Source: Phoronis australis
Taxonomy: Eukaryota > Phoronida > Phoronidae
Assembly: GCA_002633005.1 (NCBI GenBank)
Contig: NMRA01000229.1
Span: forward strand, 295,371-331,597
Reading direction: 5' to 3'
Length of the DNA stretch: 36,227 nucleotides
The position numbers were made by a program, and so were the translations under genes. The notes below the pieces were generated by a model. It made no database searches. It had not been told where the DNA came from and was given only the letters and a program-made list of their open reading frames with translations. Positions 1 to 11,000 of this stretch are shown here, piece after piece (the stretch's first letter is position 1; each line of letters begins with the position of its first letter).

Positions 1-1189
1 GGCAGCTTTTGCAACCGGGCGTAACATTTAATGTGGAACAGCGCTTAGGCCACTGATATGCCATCGAATGAGAGCCGATTACCTTTCTTATATAATAAAT
101 ATCATGGCAGCGAAAAAGGATTTCGTCCAATTTACTGGCGTCTGTATGGTTCCAAATGATTCGTCCACTTCTGCCAAGCCTCTATCGTGTTCGTACGAAG
201 GTTCTAAGAGTATCTTCCTCTCTGTGTAAACTGCTGAGCAGCTCGTGGATATAGAATTACACTTGTGTAACCAGGTGACTCTTAAAGAGACAGGAACGTG
301 AAAACTCGTCAGAATATCTTTTAAACAATTCCTGACAAAGTACCACCTCGCAACGTCTAGTACAGAGCATTTCACTTTCCCCTGTGAGGAAATTTCCAGA
401 AAAAATCACAAAATTCACGTTTGAAATATGTACGACGGTAAATCAGTGGTCACCACAGTTTCTAATAAATACCCCTTCCACATTTGATAAATGCGCCCAT
501 GCACTCACAGTTGGCTTGAAGTCGCTTGAGGTCAAAGGTCACATTTTCCATGGGAAATGTGGTACTTCTATGTTTTGCCATAACAAATAAGGAAAGGTGC
601 TTTGCAGTGTGGGATAAAAATCGACCAAGTGGTGAGCAGTTGACAGAACTTTTTTTTTGTTGAAATTTTAAAATACACGAAAATGCCTTGATATCAACAG
701 AAAATAAAAATCTTCAAGAACAAACCATAAAATAACTGGTGAGGGAGTTGAATTCAGTTTCAGTGGCAGAGCCCGGAGTCACTTTCAATATTGCAATTTA
801 GTCTGTTTATCGTTCTAGGCCTCTTTAAAGATCTCAGCAACACATTTAGAGCCTATTGCAAAAGTAAATATACCAATCACTCTGATGTCTTCGTTAGGAA
901 ACACCTATAGCACCATACCACTTTCAGAAAAGTGTTGTTTTAAGAAGTTACAGGATTACATAACAGACTTCATGCGAGCACCCAACCTAAAATATAAAGG
1001 GACTCTGATTTTTCGACTTCTCGTTGAATTTCTTTTCCTTTTTTCTCGTTTTCTCGGATTTTTGTTTCACCAAGGGAACCCTTTAAGCCCAATTCGTTCG
1101 AGCTGCTGAGCTCCCCATGGGTGCGCCCATGGACTTGAAAGTGAAGAAAACAAACATAAAATAACAGGTGGTATGAAAACATTGTATTA
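1..1189. other. Left flank, no convincing gene
   Basis: I see no exon here with both splice signals and coding character. The only weak candidate is a minus-strand open frame at 88-375, described separately. The rest is AT-rich unique-looking sequence with short chance open frames on both strands. Confidence 0.5.
88..374 (-). CDS. Possible terminal exon of unknown minus-strand gene (weak)
   Basis: A minus-strand frame of about 95 codons runs to a stop at 88. Just upstream (about 375-382 on the plus strand) is a fair 3' splice acceptor, a pyrimidine-containing tract ending in CACAG, so this could be a last coding exon whose upstream exons were not found. The peptide has a few cysteines in its middle and a short hydrophobic end (FFAAMIFII). 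It matches no family I recognise. An open frame of this length is not rare by chance in 36 kb, so this is a low-confidence entry. Confidence 0.15.
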
Positions 1190-1219
1190 TTTCATTTACA
1201 CAATTTATATACAGCAGTA

Positions 1220-1225
1220 TTTATT
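1220..1225 (-). promoter_or_regulatory. Candidate poly(A) signal of the Ly6/uPAR gene
   Basis: TTTATT on the plus strand is AATAAA on the minus strand, about 1.4 kb downstream of the Ly6-like stop codon. A second copy lies at 1419-1424. Either could end the transcript. Choosing between them needs RNA data. Confidence 0.3.
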
Positions 1226-2634
1226 TACAGGGATTTAACAAACAATGGTCAATGTAAAGTTGTATATTCAAGAGACTGGAATGTGTTAACTTTTTGACCA
1301 GTAAATAGAACAGCATTTCCAGGCTGGTATATTTACTGTTAAAAAGAGGTATTTGTACAAGGACAGTATCTACACGAATATTTCCATATTTCAACCCCTT
1401 TCTCCTTGAATGTATTAATTTATTTCACCTCGTTAATATAGGCCGTTATGGTTGTGTTGTTAACACATAACGGGGTACATATCATGATATGTGCTCACAA
1501 CCGATCCCAGCATAAAAGGTCAAAGTTATCTACAAAAACAGCTTTGGTAAAACTACATATACACTAAGCTCCCAGCACAGTTACAAAAATATTGGGCATG
1601 TCCTAAAACCTGATAGGGACCCAGTTCCATAGTGGATTAAGGTTTCTAGTGGCCCTATATCGGATTCACCACTGGTCTCCACAACTGCAGAGTGACTGTT
1701 GGACCAGTGCTTACAAAGCAAGGACCCTGCTTGGTACAGGGCCCTAACAAGCATATCGCAAATAACAAGGCAAATAACATGAGGCAATAATTCAATACAA
1801 CACTGTGAAACAGTAAAGTGAGATATAACTTTTATCCAGCATAAAACTTTTACGCAAACGAAATTTAATTTTTGAACACCTAAGTGACACCTTTTTTTCC
1901 AAAAACTGAAGACATAGTGTTCCTGCATAATGATTTATCATTATTCACTATTTAAAAAAATGTTGAGTTTCCACTATTTAAAAAAATGTTGAGTTTCCAC
2001 TATTTAAAAAAATGTTGAGTTTCCAAAGTAACGGGACATTAATTAAGGAAAAATGACACAGAGTGTCTCCTACTAGACTGAACTGGAATGTCCGAGGTTT
2101 TATGCACCAGATGGCACTGAATGCCAATCCACAGAGACCTGCATGTACCATTGTATCATATAAACCAATTTTGAGTGAGAATGTTGAAATGCCAGCTGCA
2201 GTTCCTTCTTATTCCAAAATGCAATAGTTAAAAATCAGCTAACAACACAGGGGTACTTTCCTGGCTGTTTCACAGCTTTCATGACCATGACTTTCATGAC
2301 TTTAACAAGCACAACCCCAGCAAAGAAAATTTTCAGTATCTTTCACAGTAATATCGAAGAGAAATGATCCAGTGGCTATTAATCATAAATATTCTATCAA
2401 ACAGACCCAGTTGTGTGAAGAACATGTAATCAAACCTCCATCCTGTGTTTATGGTATCCAATCCTTTCCCTTTCTAACCAAAATCTTTCAGCTTCCATAA
2501 AAGAATTTCATCTCCAATCGCCGCAAGTGTGCAACCTTTGGAATGGAGGTGTGACCAGAATATTTACAAGATCAGACACTGAAATGTTCCTCTTCCCAGT
2601 TTCATGCTATGTTTATAAAAGTCGGCTTATCTAC
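1226..2634 (-). other. Probable 3' UTR of the Ly6/uPAR gene
   Basis: No coding exon is visible between the stop codon at 2635 and the candidate poly(A) signals at 1419 and 1220. I infer a long 3' UTR, which is common for GPI-anchored three-finger genes. It contains a 26-bp tandem triplication at 1946-2023. Confidence 0.35.
1946..2023. repeat. Tandem repeat, 26 bp x 3
   Basis: Three identical, directly adjacent copies start at 1946, 1972 and 1998. Each begins CACTATTT, continues through an A-run and ends GTTGAGTTTC. Perfect identity implies a recent expansion. The array lies in the predicted 3' UTR of the minus-strand Ly6 gene. Confidence 0.95.
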
Positions 2635-2718
2635 TCAGTGCATTGTCCTCGCTATTAGCACGACAGTTACTGCTGTGATGACCATCTGAATACTTGCGTG
2701 CAGAGAACTTGAGCCAAG
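2635..2718 (-). CDS. Ly6/uPAR gene, last coding exon with GPI signal
   Basis: Encodes residues 128-154 and the stop codon. The acceptor (TTTTTGTTTCAG) is good and the phase is 0. The peptide starts LGSSS, offering candidate omega sites, and ends in a hydrophobic run that would be replaced by the GPI anchor. This exon is too short for simple ORF scans and was found by following the phase from the previous exon. Confidence 0.8.
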   Translation of the reverse strand, partial: LGSSSLHASIQMVITAVTVVLIARTMH

Positions 2719-5700
2719 CTGAAACAAAAATCAGAGTCGACGTGTTTTTTACCTGAATTTTTAATCGCTTGCAAGCTAGTACATTGAATTCCTTAGTTCA
2801 AATTAGAGCTGCATATATTAACAAACAAACATAGGATGAACAGAAAAGAGAAGCAGTTACAGTCATAAGCACAACATGAAATAATGTTGTGATCATGCAC
2901 TGCGCATTCACAAATTACATTTTGGGAGTTGTTTGCCAAAACACATCAAGGTTCGTGTGAATTAAAGTGTGAGAAAAGTTTTCACTGTGATTAGAAGCAG
3001 AAGCGCAAATAGTAAAGCATTATTCAATTAAAAAGAAAAAAAGAAGTTCAAAACAAGCTCTCATTTTTTTGAATTTGCTAGTAAAACGTTACTGCCACTG
3101 AGAGGAATTTTTTAAAAAATTTAAAATGCCGCTACTCGACGCCAAATTCGTGGCATCGAGGGCCCTGTGTTGTTGTATTATTTCCTCCCAGCTCTTACCT
3201 TTACATTATAGTTACACAGGTTGCTTTGGCAACATTCTACACAAGCCCAGTCCTGATACCAGTTGCGAACGCAGTGAGTTTTCAAACTATCCTGCAACCG
3301 TTTGCAGCCTTCAAACGTGTCACAGCCTTTACTGATGCTGTACTGGCGACCCCATGTTTGCATGTTGTAAGATGGGTTGGCTAAAACAAATAAGGAATAG
3401 ATTTTGAACAGGTTTGTCCAATTGGAACGCAATAAGGGGAGAGGGGTAACAGAGAAAGTGAGCACTGTCAAATTTCGCTACAATAGAGTATCACAGAAAA
3501 GGCTAGGGTAAAATATCCGTTGAGGACACACTCGATAGTATGGTGGACAAGTGTATCATATTTTCCATAAAAGATGCGTGACACTGAAATAACGGTACTG
3601 TAACACTTTTCTGTATTCAAGATCTGAACCATAGCTACCACCTGGAAATATTTAGAAAAAGTATCTTGCACGCACAGGCACACACAAATGTGCACTGGTT
3701 AGTGACAGGGCCAATAACGTCAATGCACACAACTCTTTTAATTTCCTGAAAATGACCTCTGTGTTCAAACTTTGCCCATAGTTAATGGGCCTAGTGACAA
3801 CATTAACTATACTAATAGCAACAAAAACACAACAATACATTACTAAGTGAGTGTCAACAGGTACGACGAACGTCCGCTCCTTATTTTACTTTTTCTAGTT
3901 GTATTCATGAGCGTGTACTAGTTTATCTCAAGCCATTAAGTAACATGTCACAAATCGCAAAAATCGTGGCAGTGTAGTGCATTTTTGTGACGCCTTTTTG
4001 GCCATCACTTTTAAACAGTTCATCGCCATTTGGCTAAATCAAGCGACGTGGATTTTTCAAAGAATTAAGTCCAAGATATAGCCTAACTGGTTCTGATCTG
4101 CACCCAACGTATTTTGAAACCTGACCCTCAAAGCTCACAAAAAAGGATTTTCATCACGTTTCAGCGGGTATCACCTGACCAGACCTCGAGGGTGAAACAA
4201 AAAGGACAATCTAGAGTCCAAATCACCTGAAATCAGGCAAGTCTTTCTCTTTTTAAAATATGGACAATGAAAAATGCATTGCATATACATTGTTGGGGGA
4301 AGGGGGTGGGTAGCAGTGCTGTCAAGGAGGATATGAACCCATCATATGGTGTGTATGAAAACTAATATTCTTGTTACTAATACTGAAAGACTGAGTTTGC
4401 ACCCTTGGCAAACAGAGCAGGCATTACAAAGCCAAAAATAATGCATTAGGCAACATTAAACATTAAGTTTCTTTTTGTGCTATACTCAAAGCAATTTGGA
4501 ATCATATTGTATGAATATACATCGTCTCCTCAAAAACTTTTTTCAATAACATGTCATTGTGGCTTGCTTCATGACACGTTTGAATTGCGAGCCACCTGTT
4601 TGAAGGATCAGCAACTGGAAAAGTATCACTCATTTACCTCCAAAGGCCAGAAAAACTACAAGTAGATACTAAGAAGTATTATATTACTCTCCTTCCTCTA
4701 CCTGAGAGGGACAAGAGGAGAGCCTGAAGCATTAAAACCATTTCAAGGGGAGGCTTACCTTTCCACTGAGTGTAAGATACACAGGTGTCATGTGTGACCC
4801 CACACGTGTATTTGGTGAGTTTACACTGGTCTATGGCGTCACGCTCAGGACGTTCATATTGGCATCTGTAGCACTCCAATTGGTCTTGTGATGACTGACC
4901 AGAAACTGGAAGAAATTGGAACATTCCAGAATTTTTGAACTTGTAAGCAGTTATTATGCTAAGCACCAATGTATGTGCACAAACATATACATGTATACGG
5001 TAAAATCTCATCAATTTGAGACAAAAATAATGGTCAAAATTGTCCTTTTCCCACTTTAAAACATTTCTCACAGTAATTGTAATTGTTCGCATTTTTTCAA
5101 AATTATGTCTGGCAAAGAACTTGCACATCAAAAAGAATTAATATGGTGATCAGTACAAATCTTTTATGGAAAAAAAATGAGAAAATTAAATTTCACTTGT
5201 CTGCAATCCTGTACGTTTGGTGAGGTTTAACCATAGATGTTCCTAAACTATAATGTTAATGTGTATTCAAGTTATGTACAAAAAATTAAAGCCGCAACAA
5301 ACTCGTGTTCTGTCCAAGAACCGAACGTTTAATTCAGAATACCTACAATAGCCCTTTTTCAGGCAGTCACCATTTTAGTAGTGAGCCTCTAGTTACTAGT
5401 AAAAAACAACTTATTTCAGACAAATATTTAACGAGGCATGCGAAAAGATCACGCTTTGCGCTGTGATTACGCGCAGAATGCATTGCTTTCAAAACCTAAA
5501 AAAGACTCGCTCTTAAAATGGCGAATGCATGAATAGGGCCGTCCCAGATTACACAAACACTCAAATCTCGCTACCCACAAAGCAGTAAACAATCATCAAG
5601 CACATTTGCTGACTCATTTTCCTGCCACTGGAGTTTCACGTTATTTTTGTTGCATGATTCTTTACAAGTTTTTCTCGCTTGCACTACTCTATTCATCCTT

Positions 5701-7998
5701 CCAATGCCAGCGAAGTAATACTGCTGTGCTGTGGGCTGTGACTGCGATGTGAAAAAGTTTGATAAACTCAACAACTATCTGTGGATATGTGACCTGAAAT
5801 TTTTCGACTTCCTGACATCAATGAGACACGAAAATGCGCCTGATTTTCAAAACTAGGTCACACCCTTTCTTATCTCCTGGACAAAGGAGAGTTCTATCAC
5901 TGTGTAACTCGGGACGACCCTATTGGTGGTGACCTTTCTCAGATGAGAGTGAGCTCTGGGATTGCCAAGAACTCAGTTTGTTAGTCCTAAACTACAGTGC
6001 TTGGTGCATAAAATGATACGCAGTGACAAGTCAGTTGTAGAGACTTGTCTCAAGCAACAGCCAATTGTCAAAACCTTGAAATCACCTCCAATTTGAATTA
6101 GAAGGAACAATTTGGAACAAATTTCATTTAACATAAGCATGCTAAATTAAAAGGCTGTTTATTGGTGATGAAAACCAGCTGGACAAAATGTTGCAAAAGC
6201 AAGCAGTTTCAATGTTTTGTGGGAAAATTATCAACAAGTCTATGCATTCAGTTAAATATCTAAAAATATGTACAGTAATTATCCACTTATTTTGCACAAA
6301 AAATAATTCCCAAAAACTTCCTTTTTTCATAGGCTACTAGAAATAATGGAAAAATTTATCAAAATTTGTTTTTTTTCGCATCTACACAGTACAAGCCGTC
6401 CTTGCAATAGACTAAAACTCTCTTATATTTGTGGAGAAATTAAACAAAATAGGACTTCACTTGCCGGCTATGTAGTGAGCCCAATAAAGAATTACTGTAA
6501 AAGTTAATTCAGTAATGATATCTTTCCTTTGAAAGCAGAACGCCTTGATGCAATTAACCAATCTGCCAGTGATGGGTTTTGGTGTTATTTGGGTCTTTTT
6601 AAATAAAAAAGAAAGGTACATTCATAACATATCAGCAACATAACCAAATTTTGTTTGATATAAATGTTCAAGATGAAATTTTCAATAACATACAGTTTTC
6701 TGAACAAACACTTAGTTTTCTTTTTATGCATTTTTCAAAAATCATTAATTTCCTCTTGCAGGAGAGGATCATTTTAAAATGGACTCTTAACTGCGTTTTG
6801 GAGAACCGTGTCTGAACCAAAGTCTCTGACAGATTCATTTGAATCCAACCACCCATTTCAGAGATAATGATGTCCCGAATATAACTGAATGTAGCCAAAT
6901 TTGTAATTTTCTAGGGCTGGGCATTGCCTTAAGGACTGACATATGAAAGTGACAGTTAGCTGTGACTGAAGGCAAAGGCACTTGAGAAAAAAATTCATAA
7001 TGTCAATGCGAAAACGCATTATTTTGGATATATGCGCGTGGGGCCATTTATTTGGGGTAGCCTATGATGCACTTAGAAATTTGCAAGTGCAGACGTGGGG
7101 GAATGTGTTAACTCAATTTAAAAGTATGTTTCGCATGGTTTTGAAAATACTCAAGAACTATGAATGATCAGTAGCAATGTTCTTTTTTCTGATCACAGGA
7201 GCCAATGAACATGTTTTTTTTTTCAGTTGGCATAATAACAGTAACATTCCTTCAAAGAAAATTGCATAGCTCAATCTTTGGTTAAAGTTTTGTTACCCTG
7301 GTTATCACATGCACCAAATGGAGGTATGTCAGTTTTCAAATCCTACTCATCACTCAAAACATTCATTCAAACAAACCCAAACAACGAGAAGTCAACTATG
7401 GACCATGACAGGGAATTTGCAGTGCGCTTATGGTTTGCGAGGACTAACACAGATAAACTACAATTTGCCCATCATTTTCAGATAATAGTGACCAATTTTT
7501 GGGCAAGGCATAAAGTGCCTGTACCGTGGCCTAAACTTATTCTGTTATAAGGTGATACCTGAGTTCGAGTGCGATTATTACTGCTATGCTTACTCATCAC
7601 ACTGAAATTCCGTGACCTATTTTAGGGCTTCAACACATAACACATTATCAGAACAAGAAACACAAGAGACACATGTAGTCTAATCAGCGCCCATTGAACA
7701 CACCAGTTCGGAATAACAAGCAATGTTTAACAATAGCTGGAGTGTTTGTCAGTTCTCAGCGGCTTTCTATCTAAAGTTAACACCAATAATTAGGTCAACC
7801 CTAACATGGCGCCGATCACAACCGTTAATTATGTTACCTTTCGCGACGATTTACCAGGTGGCGGTAACCTTACCAATTTTACCGGCCGTGCTAATGAAGA
7901 ATATTACTTAAGGAGCAGTAATACTGTGTGAAACAAAGACGCTTACCAACGGAGATTAAACACACGAGGCACCAGATTTCAAAACTACCCATCTCCAT
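2635..7998 (-). CDS. GPI-anchored Ly6/uPAR (three-finger) domain protein, 4 coding exons
   Basis: Spliced CDS: 7998-7947, 4905-4759, 3380-3199, 2718-2635 (465 nt, 154 residues). All junctions are GT-AG with matching phases (1, 1, 0). Residues 1-20 are a signal peptide (MEMGSFEIWCLVCLISVVSG). Residues 29-122 form the disulfide domain. It starts C29-Y-R-C32 and ends with C113-x2-C116-C117-x4-C122-N123, the closing signature of Ly6/uPAR three-finger folds. Residues about 130-154 have small residues (GSSS) then a hydrophobic tail (MVITAVTVVLIA), as expected for a GPI-attachment signal. The protein should sit on the outer face of the plasma membrane. Family members act as receptor modulators, channel regulators or adhesion factors; I cannot assign a specific role. 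There are 12 cysteines, against 8-10 in typical members. Confidence 0.85.
3199..3380 (-). CDS. Ly6/uPAR gene, exon with second half of the three-finger domain
   Basis: Encodes residues 67-127, with cysteines 86, 92, 103, 113, 116, 117 and 122. The terminal CVECCQSNLCN is the diagnostic Ly6/uPAR end motif. The acceptor (TTGTTTTAG) precedes 3380, and the donor (GTAAAG, then GTAAGA) follows 3199, phase 0. Confidence 0.9.
4759..4905 (-). CDS. Ly6/uPAR gene, exon with first half of the three-finger domain
   Basis: Encodes residues 18-66, including cysteines 29, 32, 45, 52 and 59. The acceptor (TTCTTCCAG) precedes 4905, and the donor (AAAG, then GTAAGC) follows 4759. A second AG 11 nt inside the exon is a possible alternative acceptor, but it would break the frame with the signal-peptide exon. 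That supports 4905. Confidence 0.85.
4906..7946 (-). other. Intron 1 of the Ly6/uPAR gene
   Basis: A 3-kb intron between the signal-peptide exon and the first domain exon. I see no coding exon, RNA gene or clear mobile element in it on either strand. The two shorter introns (3381-4758 and 2719-3198) are likewise empty of recognisable features. Confidence 0.6.
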
Positions 7999-8090
7999 CG
8001 TCTGCGTTCGTAATCACACAGGTGTGATGTATTGGAGCAGGTTGTAACAATTAATAATTTGAGACGTTGAACCCTTACACATACAGTAAT
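7947..8090 (-). CDS. Ly6/uPAR gene, signal-peptide exon (5' UTR plus residues 1-17)
   Basis: The ATG is at 7998-7996 and is followed by a hydrophobic 17-residue segment. The exon ends in a strong donor (GTTG, then GTAAGC) at 7947, phase 1. Upstream on the minus strand a pyrimidine-containing acceptor (TTTCTCGCAG) ends at 8091. The exon therefore probably begins at 8090 with about 90 nt of 5' UTR, and a further non-coding exon lies at higher coordinates. Confidence 0.75.
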
Positions 8091-11000
8091 CTGCGAGAAA
8101 AAAATGACAGATTCACGAAACTACGTGGGGAGCTTTTTTCTCAAAGCTCTTGCCACGATTAACATTAAAGTTGTGTTTTTGTTTTGCGTAATTGCCTTGC
8201 GTTGTTTTGGGTCAACAGTTCCATTTGGTAGAGTCCATGTCACAAGCGGGGGACACAGCCAATGCTCACGGGTTGATCTCTATTATACGGGGTAAAGTCG
8301 GTGGCGGTGAATTTTACCGTCGCGAAAGCAAATTAATGGTATGGGCCCTTGCCGACAATTCTGAGCATTTAAGGAAATACGTCTGTCAAAGTCGGTTTTG
8401 GGGATATATGTTTTTAGAAACCTATACAGGAATTCGATGCTTGATTATTTATACACTTATTGGCAATGAGAAAAACATTAAAATACCACAAAAAGATAAA
8501 GAACACCACAGACACGCACACACACACAAGCATACCACACAACTAATCCTTTTGACTGCTGATAAAAACCGTTTCAAAGTTACACCATCTGAGTATGTCA
8601 TTAATCAAGTCATGTAACCGTGCACGTCTTTGGGGCATAAACCGGAGCAAAATGCAAGGTAGGCCATCATTGACAGCAAAACACTAGTGCCAATAACATT
8701 TGTTTGATATGAATGTTCAAGACTGATAACATCTCAAAAACACTGCAATTTTCAAAATCAAATTATCATTTCGTTTTTTTGCGCAGCTGTTGATTTTTGC
8801 AAAGGCAAACGAAGTGTAATTTTTGCCCCTCGTGCAAAACTGGAACATTCCAGAGACAATATTCCAACAACAGCCTGCAGAACAGTGCAGTAGCAAAGTT
8901 ACTACCTAATGAAATGAACTAGAGCTCCGATCACTCCGAACCATTTCTTTGATATGGTGTCGAAGCTGAGATAGTCAAGTTCGGACATTTTCTCGGTTCA
9001 AGAGATAGACTAGTATTAACGCTAACTCGTTTTGCTCACAGAAGCGAAAGAATAATGCAACACACGAGACCTCCTGAGCACTGAAAAATCACTGATGACC
9101 GGCTTAGTTTTCGAGCTGAGTGGGCTTAGTAAAATCATTTTAATAAGCTCTGAGAGTACAAAAATCAACCAAGATAAGAAAAATTGTACACGCATTGGGA
9201 AAAGTGCTAGTCAGCATACTAGCACTATGGCACTTGTTTTAGCAAATGAGTCAAAGCTACATCTCAAAAACGTACAATGTTTAAGACATGAGTTATATTT
9301 GCCACCAAGTTTGCTTCAAAAAGATATCAGGTAATTGAAAGTAAATGCAATAAAAATCAGGTAATTAAAGGTAAATGGAACGCCACTGGAAAAAATTACC
9401 AAAGATAATATTGGTTGTTTTCTGATGTCTATAATGTCGTCATGTTTGTTGCAAAATTATGAAACCTTTGTACTGATGATTCGTTGACTGTTTCAGATCG
9501 GTGTCCGACTCCAGCCTCTGTGCCTGCTGCGGTCGTGACCTCAAATTATAGGCGTGGCATCTACATACCATTTTCCACTAGTGGGCAGACGTATAAGTGG
9601 ATAGCATGCAAAATTTTCAATTGAGGAAGAATAGACTAATGGACAGTCACAATTTGATGCTGAGGTTAATTATACTTCATATGTGTATGACAACTAAGTG
9701 CCCTGCAATTGCACAACACAATATATCAAATGCACATCAGTTTCTGTGACGGATCGAAGCACAAGTCTTTTCACAATGGGCTGAGCACAGCGTCCCGTGA
9801 ACAGATCGCTTGCGCCACCGTGCGCTGCCATACCCGTGTCAGACAAACGAATCATGATTTCCTCTGGGCGATCTCAGGTTATTTTTGAAAGACAAAAACT
9901 GAAATACTGTTTGTGCGATTGCTATAACGGCATCCTCCGCAAAGAAAACTTTTCATAATACTCAATTGAACTCAGTTTTTGAGACCACTTAACGGCTCCC
10001 GGCTGGCATAGCCGACCAACGCAATGGCTGAAACCGGATCCACTGATGACGCCACACAAAGCTTTTAATTTTTAATTTTTGCGTTTATTTGTTGTTTAAA
10101 AGTACACAAATTAAAGAAGAATTACTTAAAATATCATACCAAACCGTTGGTACACGAGTGGGGCACCATTGAGGGCTGCGGGGCTAAATCCCACACTTAC
10201 AAGTATTTCAGTAGGCCTACTGCGCCGCTCATGTGGCAACCGAATACAAGCATTTATGACCATCGTGGGAAGGGTTTAAAGGTTGGGTATATTACTGAAA
10301 TACAAACGTTTTGGAATAACTATGATAAATTTAGGTAAGTTAGGAATTCAATATCGATAAGTCTGCATTCACAAGCCAATATCAACTCCAGAAAAACATA
10401 TTTTTTCTCGAAACAGAAAGCCTACCGGTTTCGATTTTTCAGTTTATATACCAACACATGCCGTTGATGAGTAAAATTTGGCAATGAAGAACGGTGACCG
10501 TTCCGTGTACAATCATTGCGACCTAACAGTGTCAATAATATGACCGAGTGTGATTTACATTTTTTTTTCGCGTCTACAGTACATAATTTCAGTTCGTAAT
10601 GAATTGTGAAGTAACGTCTTTCAGAGGGTTTTCTTAGTGTGGAAATGATTTAAGAATCAAAAATAGTTCAGCCTTGACCACTGTGTTTTTTGAATTGTTT
10701 GGATTGTCACAGAGCCATGTGGCCTCAATTCTGAAAGTGATCCTTATGCTTAAGCGTCCACTACACAATGATTGAAAAGAATACGAGGTGCTGCCAACAT
10801 TTACCTCGAAAGCTGTATGTCCCTCTGTTCCGCAATCCGGCTGGAAATTTTAATTGCAAGTGGACGTCATTTTGTTGTAGAGATGTAAAATTGATTGGTA
10901 TTAATTGTCCAACCACTAACGCTAGAGCATCGGAGTGCGTGTTCGATTTCACCTGCTCGAACTTTTGTATTATACAGTACGTGACCTGACTAGTCGATCT

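Noticed and set aside
8192-8617. 141-codon plus-strand open frame
   Set aside because: Includes a CACA-type simple repeat (His/Thr run) and lies antisense upstream of the Ly6 gene start. No domain or splice context.
10768-10989. 73-codon plus-strand open frame with eight cysteines
   Set aside because: No signal peptide and no resemblance to the cysteine-rich family or to Ly6. An equally long frame lies on the opposite strand, so it is probably chance.
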